Shown: positions 1-8,139 of the stretch, piece by piece
Layout: every line of letters starts with the position of its first letter
Numbering within the stretch: the stretch's first letter is position 1
NCBI RefSeq assembly: GCF_000003605.2
Contig: NW_003150774.1
Coordinates: 13,100 to 34,402, forward strand
Source of the DNA: Saccoglossus kowalevskii
Lineage: Eukaryota; Hemichordata; Enteropneusta; Harrimaniidae
Reading direction: 5' to 3'
Length of the DNA: 21,303 nt
The notes under the pieces: model-generated
Told to the model about the DNA's origin: nothing
The model's database searches: none
Seen by the model: the letters and a program-made list of their open reading frames with translations, nothing else
Made by a program: the position numbers and the translations under genes

Positions 1-1550
1 TCACAGGAATATGTTTCAGCTATTAGAACAGAATGATAGTTTTTATAATACTAGTTTAAAAACGCACTTCAAAGATTGCAGTGTTTGAAGATGTAGATTC
101 TCAGGAGGCAACAGTACTGTTGACTTCTCCCTCCACTGGACACCAACTATTTAAGTTGATTTGCATACAAAGCAGAGCTTGCAACATGATAGCTATTCAT
201 AAAGAGTGTTTTTTTTTACTTTTCATATAATACAGTAGTCGCACAATGAGGCAGTTCATATTTGTCTCAGTGAATCATTAATTTTTGGCAGACACCTGTC
301 CAAAATACTTGGACTAAAGCCAGCTAAATTTTTCTGTTATCTTGCATGTTTTATGAATCTATTCACATCTAAATGCAGCACTTTGTTTTTGCAATGAGAC
401 ATTTGTTTTTATTCTAAAATATCTGAATTACTTTGAATAAAGCTGGAAATTATGTTCCTTAGAATAATTAAACAAATAAGGCACCAATGTTTTTGTAAGA
501 TATTTACATCTTTTAAGGACATTCGGTAGACTGATTCCCCACTGTTGGTTCAACCCCAAAACTTGTTTGTATTCAAAATTAATTATGACAATGCATATTT
601 ATATTGAAACAAACTATGATAAAGGGAATTATATTATATAACAAAAGGCAAGGTCACCAGAGTTCAACTATGTTTGTTTTTGTTTTAAACAAAACTACTA
701 TTGAAAGTATAGTTTGTTTTTTAAAACCACCTTTTTTCGAGCTATGTGGATGCATAATCAATTCTACTGAGCAGATATTCTGAACAATTACAACCCCAAA
801 AATCAAGTAAGTGACACCAGGCACACAATGACCTGTTCTAATACTTTTATTTTGAGGACAAATTAAAGACAAATGCGTATAATCCAGCTCAATAAGATGT
901 AGTTTTGAAACGACATTGTCATCTATGCAGGGTTGGTTCTAAATTCTGCCCGCTATAATATAACTACATGTATTTGACTTTAAATGTGATGACTGAAAGT
1001 AGAACGCAAAAACTTCTGGTTACACAACATTTAAAATAAAATTTTTAGATAATTTCTTTGGACAGAATAAAAGTGGATCTGAAGTTTCGTGGCGCCAGTC
1101 ACGACCTGATTTGTAAACTGAAACCGCAGTGCTCCATGCATGAATACAAAATGAAGTGCTAATATATACAACTTCACGGAACCAGTCGTACGACATTCCT
1201 GGCAAATAAACATCGAAAATAGTATATTGCTGATTTTGCTATCGTAAACAACCAATTTTGTAAAGTTGGTTCCCTCTTTCCATGGCATATCAAACCACAG
1301 ATTCTAGTAAATATTGCTAGATTGTATTTATAAAGACATGATATTGATACATGATTAGCATTAACAAACAATTATTTATTAATAAGCTATGCATTTGACT
1401 AAAATTAATGAAGCAAATGTAAGTGGTTATACTAGTATATTTTATTTTATTTGACTCAAATTAATGAATTGGAAATACATTAACCATGGTCAATAATCAT
1501 ACACAAAAAACACAATAACACGAAATACAGATATAAAAAATAAAATGTTA
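1..1550. other. AT-rich intergenic DNA without a recognisable gene
   Basis: No frame gives a recognisable protein on either strand. The short open frames on the minus strand between about 1020 and 1290 show no family signature or splice context. A 20-bp near-identical direct repeat beginning ATTTGACT is seen at 1393-1412 and 1449-1468 (19 of 20 bases match). The left part may include 3' flanking sequence of the LINE that begins at 1558, but its tail could not be located. Confidence 0.5.
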
Positions 1551-1557
1551 AAACGGA

Positions 1558-2071
1558 TTACACTAGCAACTGTAAAATTATGTTGATAAACTTTCCTAGA
1601 CTGTTGGCAATGAATCTTTTATTCCCATAATATGCACAAACATATCTTCTTTTGGTAATTTTAAAATAGTATTTGCAGTCAAGAATGAGCATGCATTTCA
1701 TCACCAACAGACTGATCAGAACACAGTGTGCAAAATCTTTGCTCTGACGGTATTTTTTGGTATCTTAATTTTTCAATTGGTAATTTATGTAATGAAATTC
1801 TAAATTTGGTTACACTTACTCTGATTTAAATTATTAATTTTATTCAGATATGGTTCATAATCTGATTTGTATTTATTGTAAATACGTAGTTTATTATGTT
1901 CCATTTTGAATAGAGTTGGTAACCATATTTTTTCATAGTAAATTCTTTTAAGACAGTTTCTAAAAATGTTAGCATTATGATACGCGTCATTTAATCGAGT
2001 TATTTCAAGTAGTTTGCTAACAAAGTTTGCCCATGAATTACCATTGATTGTACACTCTGATAAGCACAGTG
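1558..2071 (-). mobile_element. LINE non-LTR retrotransposon, 3' part of ORF (degenerate)
   Basis: This is the C-terminal end of a LINE polyprotein read on the minus strand, downstream of the reverse transcriptase. The frame entering from the insertion at 2072 reads LCLSECTINGNSWANF and continues to about 1803. After a +1 frameshift it reads KFRISLHKLPIEKLRY and then a terminal zinc-knuckle half, C-x2-C-x9-H (RFCTLC...DEMH). The expected final Cys is lost at a stop. A further frame continues to a stop at 1558-1560. Two frameshifts plus a stop show it is dead. The neighbouring piece 2921-3480 is the same copy, interrupted by a later insertion. The clade (CR1-like, Jockey-like or other) is not resolved. 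Confidence 0.82.
2064..2071. repeat. 8-bp target site duplication, left copy
   Basis: GCACAGTG here is repeated exactly at 2921-2928, flanking the inserted element 2072-2920. Taking out the element and one copy rejoins the LINE reading frame (SLC then LSEC) without a shift. That supports it as a real insertion scar. Confidence 0.85.
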
Positions 2072-2193
2072 GAATTGGGGGCATTTCGCCCAATTACCAC
2101 TTCGCCCGAACGGTTCCGCCCAGTTCGCCTGATTCCTCGTATGTTTGGTATTTACGTGTAGTCAAAACAAGATAACGCAGAAGTCGAAATTTC

Positions 2194-2317
2194 AAAGTAT
2201 GGTCGAAATTTAAAATAAATTAGCGTAAATCGGGCCCTAATACTATATTAATTATATACAATGTTGTGTTTCTATTTCAATTTAAAAGTATGGTCGAAAT
2301 TTAAAATAAATTAGCGT
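2194..2317. repeat. Two exact 33-bp direct repeats inside the transposon
   Basis: The block containing GTATGGTCGAAATTTAAAAT occurs at 2194-2226 and again, with all 33 bases identical, at 2285-2317, a spacing of 91 bp. The identity suggests a recent internal duplication or gene conversion within the element. Confidence 0.85.
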
Positions 2318-2547
2318 GAATCGACTGTAAAATCTGACTGTAAAAAAAGAGGAAATAATATATTATTGGTACTATATAAATTGTATTTAAACTTTAAAAT
2401 ACGGTAACGACGTCGTGATTTGCGAGTTTATTAGATTGATAAACGCCGAGTTGGCTTTAGGTACTACTTAGTGTTCAAGTTCCCAACACCGGAGGGCGTA
2501 CAAAGGTTCCGTCAATGGTCAATCTTTGCATAAAATGCGCGGATTGA

Positions 2548-2739
2548 AATTATTCTGCCAACGACACCACTGTGAAAGTATTTTATTCAAACACCGATGG
2601 TGAAACAAGTGAAAAATCTGTGTATGACGGCCGATGCATACCTGTCCCATTGCCTGTCGGCCACCCCTCCATTGTGAATGGGGATGACTACCCGCATTGG
2701 CGGACATCAGTTGCAGTGTTTGCATCGGCAAGAAAACCC
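2548..2739 (+). pseudogene. Coding-like open frame within transposon (unrecognised)
   Basis: This is a 64-codon open frame between TGA stops at 2545-2547 and 2740-2742, with no in-frame ATG. The peptide includes VYDGRCIPVPLPVGHP and DDYPHWRTSVAVFA, and its composition looks like real protein rather than translated AT-rich noise. The stretch is also more GC-rich than its surroundings. An adjacent upstream frame (about 2455-2532) contains VFKFPTPEGVQRFRQW. They may be remnants of the element's own transposase or of a captured exon. I do not recognise a family; the minus strand is also open here. Confidence 0.3.
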
Positions 2740-2920
2740 TGACTAAAATGCGATCATATGGTAGATTTTATGCATTTTACCAGATGTACATTTCGAATCG
2801 AAACCCCCAGTAGGCCTACTGTGTAACATCGGTAAATCGGGCGAAAAGGAAAACGGGCGAACCGGTAATCAGGCGAAGGAGTTCGGGCGAAGTGGATTTC
2901 GGGCGAAGTGACTGTACCCC

Positions 2921-2928
2921 GCACAGTG
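2921..2928. repeat. 8-bp target site duplication, right copy
   Basis: GCACAGTG, identical to 2064-2071, directly abuts the CCCC end of the inserted element. Confidence 0.85.
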
Positions 2929-3480
2929 ACTGCATTCTTTATTTTTTTACTCTTAACCAAAACTTGTAAATTTGTGTACAAATCTCAGTAATTAGGGTAT
3001 AACTACCAAGCTCTGCTCTAACAGCAATATTACTTGCCCTTTTGTGAACACCAAGTAGTTGTTTGTAGAATTTGATGTGGATTGATTCAATGTTTGAGCT
3101 ATCACTGAATAATTTCTGAATAAATAATTCAGGAGTGATATTAGGCTTAAAACTAAAAGCTGTCCAAACTTCCGAACCGTATAGTAGAATAGGCAAAACA
3201 GAACTACGCAATAGTTTAATTGCATTAATTGGTGAGGCAATAATGTTGTTTAATAGCAGAGTTTGTTTTGGGACCCCTAGTGCTCGCTGTGCTTTCTTTA
3301 CAAGGTTGTTAACATCGACTGTAAAATTGCCACTATTCTGAAAGGTGATCCCTCAGTTTGTATAGGAAGATACTTGTATTTGTTCATCATATCATTAATC
3401 CCCCCCTCTTTTGTTGAAAATAATAACTTTGGTTTTTTTGATGTTGACAGTCAGTTTCCACTTTTTGCAGTAGTCATTAA
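2921..3480 (-). mobile_element. LINE retrotransposon, RT thumb and post-RT part (degenerate)
   Basis: The minus strand encodes LNDYCKKWKLTVNIKKTKV near 3400-3477, the segment that follows the FADD motif in LINE reverse transcriptases. Next come a region ending in PILLYGSEVW and the post-RT block IHIKFYKQLLGVHKRASN...RAELGSYTL, all hallmarks of LINE ORF2. Frames shift in the 3250-3400 part, and a stop follows WLRVKK just before the insertion at 2920. The piece is continuous in origin with 1558-2071 on its left. It is also continuous with the RT palm piece at 5331-5486, from which the element at 3481-5330 separates it. Confidence 0.87.
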
Positions 3481-3500
3481 GGTAGCGAGACTATTATTTG
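3481..3500 (+). repeat. Terminal inverted repeat, left
   Basis: Matches the reverse complement of 5311-5330 at 19 of 20 bases; the single difference is A versus G at the ninth base. Confidence 0.85.
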
Positions 3501-5310
3501 TGTTGAAAATTACGATTTTCACATTTATTTATTAATTGATGAAATGCACTATAAACTTGCATCTGATAAAGTCAACGTAACCTAGAATGTCATGTAAGTT
3601 GGTTAAAATGTCGATTTTCTGAAGGGAAGCAAGGCAGTTTCAGTCAGGGGGGGAGTTGCATGACACGATTGGTTGAAATACTCGTCTCATTTGCATAAAT
3701 TAATATTCATGAGCAATGAAAAACTCGTCTTTTCAGTAAAATTGTGCCAAAATGCTTTCCGATAGCATACATGTTAGTTCTAAATTGATTGATTCTATCG
3801 TTACGAGCTGAAAAAATAATCGGAAAAATGATGTAAATGTAATTTTTGAGACACGTTTTCGATCAGACTCCAGCTAACTATTGAAAGAAAACACAGGTTT
3901 TCTCTTTACCATGATCATAGCAAGTTATGAAATTCATGGAGAATGCAGAGGCACGTTTATATTTCACTCTAGTACTATTGCTCAAAATTGCTCAAAATGT
4001 TTTCGGTGACTTTTATCAGTGACAAGTTACCTAATTAGTATGCATTTCGAGAAACCACAATGTGTGTGCATGCGCAGTTTGAAATGGAACAGATTTGAAC
4101 GCAATAAAATCACGCGTAGAACTCGGGCTCCAGCAAGAAATTGTGGCGTCAAACTGGTTGTCGGTTGAATTGTTTTGCAATAGACATAATTTTGGAGCCT
4201 ATTTTTGTCTATGAAATGTTTCTAAGTTTTGTTGAGGATTATTCTGTAAAGAAATTGCTTAAATTATTTCATCTGTTCGTAAACGGGACGTTGTTGCTTT
4301 GACGGTGGGCTACGGACGACTGACGTCGAAACGTTCCATTCAGGTCGGATGGCGCCCTCTCGTGCCAATCCCCCCTGGTTTCAGTAGTGTTTTCCAAAAT
4401 CAACAACACAGGTTTAATCTGTGTGCCTATAAGTTTCAAAGATTAACTCAAGACAAAGCAATGTTAGGATGTGTTATCAGTAGCTATCTGACACACAATG
4501 AGTGTTTCCAAACATTTGAGTGGTTTGTCTCCGCCCCTGTTTATTTCACAGATTAGTCATATGCATATGAATGTATCAGACACAAGGTCACACAGCCACT
4601 GAAAAAAATCATTGATTTTGGCGTTTTCATCTGCCGATTTTATCGAATTATAGCTATCCCATTCCTTTATTTTTTTGTTTCCAATAGCCTTTACACATTT
4701 GGATGCCCCTACACATGGTAAAACAGACCTTGAAGGAAAAACAAATCGTTTGTGTCGATAAACAAGCTTGAAAATCTTTGCTGTTACTTCATGGACGTTT
4801 TCTAGGAGTTTATGTTTTTCAAAATACAAGGTCTTTAACAAAAAATAACGTATACTTATTGTCGTCGGATTAACACCAAATTTTCACAGCTTTAAGGTGA
4901 CAATGAGAGGAACTTGAATGTGTCCAGACAAACTATTTCATGGATTATTTACCAATGTGTTGTGGTTTGAGTTGCGGTCAATGCGACTAAAACAGAAATT
5001 AAAATTCAGGACACTATTTTTCAAAACGCGCTGCTTGAATAAAACTGACCAGACACATTCAATTTACCAGACTATTGAACAACTAGGAAAAGTGAAAAAA
5101 AAACTTCTTATCACCAGCATAAATGCGTAATTATTTTTTTTACAAAAAAAGTATTTTTTCACTTTGATTGAGTAACGCACCGTAGAATTCAGATACGGGC
5201 ATGGCAAACACACCTTTGAAATGCTTGAAGTCTGGCGATTCCAAAAATATATACTTTCCTGGGTCTATTTGTAGTCGTTTGGTCACAATTAGAAGATGAA
5301 AACAAGTATG

Positions 5311-5330
5311 CAAATAATAGTCCCGCTACC
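5311..5330 (-). repeat. Terminal inverted repeat, right
   Basis: Reverse complement begins GGTAGCGGGACTATTATTTG and pairs with 3481-3500. Confidence 0.85.
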
Positions 5331-5486
5331 TTGTAGCCCAGAACCTGACTTTGACAATATGACAAGGTCATCCGCAAAGAGTAGACAGTTAAATGACATG
5401 TCATGCAGCCTGACAGGTTCAGTTTGTACTGGACTTTCATATAGGTCATTGATATAGATATTAAACAGAGGACTAACTATGTTAAT
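5331..5486 (-). mobile_element. LINE reverse transcriptase palm fragment with FADD motif
   Basis: Read on the minus strand from 5474, the peptide begins SPLFNIYINDLYES and continues to LLFADDLVILSKSGSGLQ. The FADD box (5367-5378) is the catalytic YADD-type motif of reverse transcriptase, and SPLxFNIYINDL is the preceding conserved block. There is no stop inside. Upstream sequence beyond about 5486 no longer looks like RT, so the copy is 5'-truncated here, as is common for LINEs. The frame ends at the inverted-repeat element (3481-5330), on whose far side the next RT block (LNDYCKKW) resumes. Confidence 0.88.
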
Positions 5487-6354
5487 TGTAATTTACACGA
5501 CTATAAAACTGCGCTATTTCCCACAATTCTGGGGTTTAACCAAATCATTACCAACCCGAATCTGAATGTACAAATCACTCGGGATTATACGTAATCACCG
5601 GCAGTGTGAATCTTTCAACTCATTAACATGGAGAACATTGAGGGGGGAGGGGTGGGGGCAATTCACTATTGAAAGAATTGGGCCTTGAATTTTAAAGGGA
5701 AAGCCAAGGCTAACTTACTACTCCCAGATAAAAGAGCTCGGCAAATGTAAGAACATGCAATTTACAGTTTTTTTTATATCACTTCATTCTCTAGATATTC
5801 AACTTTTCATCAATTTATGTAGTCCGCCATCTTGATTGATTCTGACATCATATAATGCGTTGCCACAAATTGATTTCATTTCCTTTAAACGTCCGTCGAT
5901 GAATCTATCATTTTGAAATTCATAAGCGAAATATATTCAATGTTAATCTAATGATTTTGCACCATCCCCCTCAACTTACTATATCAACAATCGCGTGATG
6001 TCATAAATAAAATTCCACGACTTTTTAATAAAAAGTCCGAGTCGGTGAAGTATAAACATGGGAGACTCAAAAATCATCGTTCCATTTTTTCTTCACGTTC
6101 CTAGCGGTGTAACACAACACGTGAAAAAAAGATTGTTTACCTGTACATGAAATTCGCTGTGCTGTTTTGTTCACGTAACTCAAGTTCAGATAACTTTTAA
6201 TTAAACATCCAGTTATTTGTTTTTACAAAATAGGGCGGGGTTTCAAAACGATGGGCATGGTCATTGTTGTAACTATGCCCATAACTAACAATTTAGCATT
6301 TCCTAAGTGCTACACAACTAATTTTGATTCCAAGTCAATCCAGGGCGGCGGCAG

Positions 6355-6380
6355 CTGCCTGCCTGCCTGCCTGCCTGCCT
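6355..6380 (+). repeat. Short (TGCC)n microsatellite
   Basis: Six consecutive TGCC units follow a GGCGGCGGCAGC run; a simple tandem repeat. Confidence 0.85.
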
Positions 6381-6411
6381 TACACACCGGTCATGTTTCC
6401 GACAACCAATG

Positions 6412-6447
6412 AGAGTAGCCAATCACAGACCACGTTGCAGCTGGTCA
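6412..6447 (-). promoter_or_regulatory. Promoter-like segment similar to lipocalin gene A upstream DNA
   Basis: The plus strand AGTAGCCAATCACAGACCAC aligns without gaps to the CCAAT-containing region upstream of gene A (about 14858-14891), matching about 26 of 34 bases. A second CCAAT box sits at 6405-6409. No lipocalin exon follows at the expected place (near 6320 on the minus strand). It may be the relic of a lost fourth copy or a chance or repeat-derived match. Confidence 0.3.
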
Positions 6448-6798
6448 TTCTTCGCGTCAATGAGAGACACGAATGTTACCGGCCACAATTCCCCACTGAT
6501 CTTTAAAGCAGCAGGCCTGAAAATGTATTGTTGAGAAGTTATTTTAACTAGTGAAGCCGTTAAACATGAACCACCAAAGGAGTTTCAGGCTAGAATCGCC
6601 AAATCCTTAAAAGTTTAGGGAATGATGATTTTCGTAACACCATGCTGTGTTGTGTTGTGTTGTTACCCAGCCATACACTGGGTGCTTCAGATTCATTTTA
6701 CAGTCGAAACAATGCGCGCACAATCCAAACTATGGATCAAACTTTTCTTATCAGTTCAGAACAAAAAGGAAATAAAAACATTAAATTCAATGAAAATC

Positions 6799-6809
6799 TT
6801 TATTTTATT
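6799..6809 (-). terminator. Candidate polyadenylation signal, lipocalin gene B
   Basis: Two overlapping AATAAA hexamers on the minus strand (TTTATT at 6799-6804 and 6804-6809) lie about 250 bp downstream of the gene B stop codon. The assignment is by position only, in AT-rich DNA. Confidence 0.45.
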
Positions 6810-7053
6810 GAAAAGTTGTAACATCAAATATAGAATTGCTAAAACATAAATAAATAAATTTCTCAAAAGTTAAATTGTTCCCTCAAAAAAATCAGGTTGG
6901 TATATCCACAAATTAGCGCATAAACCGCATCTTGTTTTGTATACTGCCCTCAACGGCAGTCATAGCATATACTATCGAATGCGCCACTTAGCAGCGACGT
7001 CAAAAAAGTTATTGTGAAATGCTACCTTCAACATTTTGAAATCTACTGAGCTT

Positions 7054-7343
7054 TTACGTGAATTTGACATACGGATCCTCGTTCAAGGGCTTATATTTCA
7101 CGGAGTTATCTTTAGCTTCACAACCAGTTTGGTCAGAAGATTGGAAGTTACTGATATCGATACCACGGTCTTGTACATCTCGCTTGATGTCTGTCAGGGT
7201 ACCAGTGTTTAGGGTGCGATCACGGCTTAGAATCCAAGCAAGTTCCATCTTGAAGAATCCGAATATGAAGTCGTCACAGGAGTACACTATAGAGTAAGTA
7301 TCGTAGTCAGTCATGAGAACCCAGTAGTTGACTTCTGGCATCC
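7054..7343 (-). CDS. Apolipoprotein D-like lipocalin, gene B, exon 2 (terminal)
   Basis: Second coding exon of gene B, completing residues 116-211. The acceptor TTTACAG/GG lies at 7344-7345. The leading GG joins the T left by exon 1 to make Trp116, giving RWWMPEVNYWVLMTDYDTYS, which aligns with human ApoD [20 protein letters not shown]. It carries lipocalin motif 2 (TDY, 127-129), the third conserved cysteine (YSC, 138), motif 3 (AWILSRD, 151-157) and the fourth cysteine (QTGC, 190). A 21-residue tail ends VKFT and stops at TAA 7054-7056. The exon is 290 bp, exactly as in gene C. It supplies the last beta strands, the C-terminal helix and the final disulphide partner. Confidence 0.93.
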
Positions 7344-7629
7344 CTGTAAATAATACATATACAACTTTTTTATATATGGACACCTGATTGTGGCCGTGGA
7401 ACATCTCGCATTTATTGACAGATTTCCCAATTTAAAATGTAAATGTCGGAACAAAAACTGCAAAATGTGCTAGTTAAAAGAAAATCCTAAAAACATGTTA
7501 CGACTGTCGCACTGTCTAAATCGTAATATCACAAAGCAACAACTTGAATGTTTCAGAAGGATCAGTAGCCAACACGAGTCGCACTGAAATGTAAAATGTA
7601 CAACGAATAAATTATTAATATAATCTTAC
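7344..7629 (-). other. Gene B intron (286 bp, phase 1)
   Basis: GTAAGA donor at 7624-7629 and TTTACAG acceptor ending at 7344. Its position inside the Trp codon matches gene A's 3.1-kb intron. No repeat or gene is seen inside. Confidence 0.88.
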
Positions 7630-7975
7630 ACCATCGCAATTTCACTTTCAACTTAGCAGGCACGTTTGGGTCTGGCACCCGGGCAACGCTTTCAATCGAG
7701 GCTTGTTCACCAGTCTTGGCGTCCATCCAACTGCCTATTATTCCAATTACACCATCTTGTTTCAGCCAGTACTTGTCATTAAGGCATTTCAGACCCGATT
7801 CGAACCCGGCCGGAAATCTCTCAATCTCATTCCACGAGCCGGTATAGTTTTCAAGTTTGAAGTCATGTTGTACCAGAAGAGTTGGACACGAACCACGTGA
7901 TATAACCTGTCCACAGACGCTGTAAAATAATGACAAGGCACTGACTGCGAGAATGATAAAACCACGAACTTCCAT
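7630..7975 (-). CDS. Apolipoprotein D-like lipocalin, gene B, exon 1 (signal peptide and barrel start)
   Basis: Encodes residues 1-115 plus the first base of codon 116 of a 211-residue secreted lipocalin. Such proteins bind small hydrophobic ligands in a beta-barrel pocket; the ligand here is unknown. The hydrophobic residues 6-22 form a signal peptide (FIILAVSALSLFYSVCG). CP at 30-31, the G-x-W motif GSW (46-48) with EIERF, the second conserved cysteine (GLKC, 64), and PDPNVPAKLKVKL before the splice site all follow ApoD order. The ATG at 7975 was chosen because it gives the same 346-bp exon as gene A and has A at -3 and G at +4. Odd points: Trp48 is followed by Asn instead of the Tyr usual in ApoD, and NYT (43-45) creates an N-glycosylation sequon absent from gene A. 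Confidence 0.93.
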
Positions 7976-8073
7976 TCTGATGCCTGTGGAAAAGATAACC
8001 GCCAACAACGGAGTCAATGTTCAGCTATTAACAAGGTTGTGCCTTATTGGCTACTCAACACCTGACTGTCAGA

Positions 8074-8078
8074 CCAAT
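8074..8078 (-). promoter_or_regulatory. Inverted CCAAT box upstream of gene B
   Basis: ATTGG on the transcribed strand (CCAATCA on plus), 99 bp before the start codon. Gene A has the same motif 101 bp before its start. This is the NF-Y type core; a second one (ATTGG on plus, 8046-8050) lies between it and the ATG. No TATA box is clear at the expected spacing. Confidence 0.5.
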
Positions 8079-8139
8079 CAGAGAGCAGCTTGTTTGTTGA
8101 CAGTTTTTTTTCGACCTATCAAATTCTGCCTTGTATAGA

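Larger units (their letters stand above)
2072..2920. mobile_element. Non-autonomous DNA transposon (849 bp), inserted in the LINE
   Basis: Both ends carry arrays of TTCGCCC blocks in inverted orientation. The left end reads TTCGCCCAATTACCACTTCG onward, and the reverse complement of the right end reads CTTCGCCCGAAATCCACTTC onward. Both then continue into a TTCGCCTGATT block, so the terminal inverted repeats are long but imperfect. An exact 8-bp target duplication (GCACAGTG) flanks it, a size typical of hAT and P superfamilies among others; the superfamily is not determined. No transposase is seen. Inside are two exact 33-bp direct repeats (2194-2226 and 2285-2317) and a coding-like 64-codon plus-strand open frame (2548-2739). 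Confidence 0.82.
3481..5330. mobile_element. DNA transposon-like insertion with 20-bp terminal inverted repeats
   Basis: The left end GGTAGCGAGACTATTATTTG (3481-3500) is the reverse complement of the right end (5311-5330) with one mismatch in 20. The match extends two more bases outward (AA/TT), so the true ends may be 3479 and 5332. The element lies exactly between two consecutive pieces of one LINE reverse transcriptase. I found no clear target duplication, so a small deletion or decay at the junction is likely. No transposase is recognised in its 1.85 kb; the open frames at 4299-4556 (+) and 4557-4841 (-) match nothing I know. It is probably a non-autonomous or decayed element. Confidence 0.78.
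5487..6790. other. Intergenic stretch; no gene supported
   Basis: No convincing coding region is seen on either strand. It holds a G-rich tract (5641-5659), a GGGCGGGG box (6233-6240), a short TGCC tandem run (6355-6380), and a segment at 6412-6447 resembling the upstream region of lipocalin gene A. AT content is high elsewhere. Confidence 0.45.

Noticed and set aside
4299-4841. Open frames on both strands as possible transposase of the TIR element
   Set aside because: No DDE/D signature, zinc finger or helix-turn-helix pattern could be recognised.
5189-5449. 86-codon minus-strand open frame over the RT fragment
   Set aside because: It is a shadow; another minus frame there encodes the FADD reverse-transcriptase motif.
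5641-5659. G-quadruplex candidate in a G-rich tract
   Set aside because: Only three G runs of sufficient length are present, so a standard four-tract quadruplex is not supported.
7562-7629. Readthrough of gene B exon 1 to a stop at 7562
   Set aside because: The frame passes a GTAAGA donor after residue 115, and the ApoD alignment continues cleanly in exon 2 at 7343.
7976-8017. Upstream extension of the gene B exon 1 frame by 14 codons
   Set aside because: It would need a TTG start. The ATG at 7975 has a good context and matches gene A's exon length and signal peptide.
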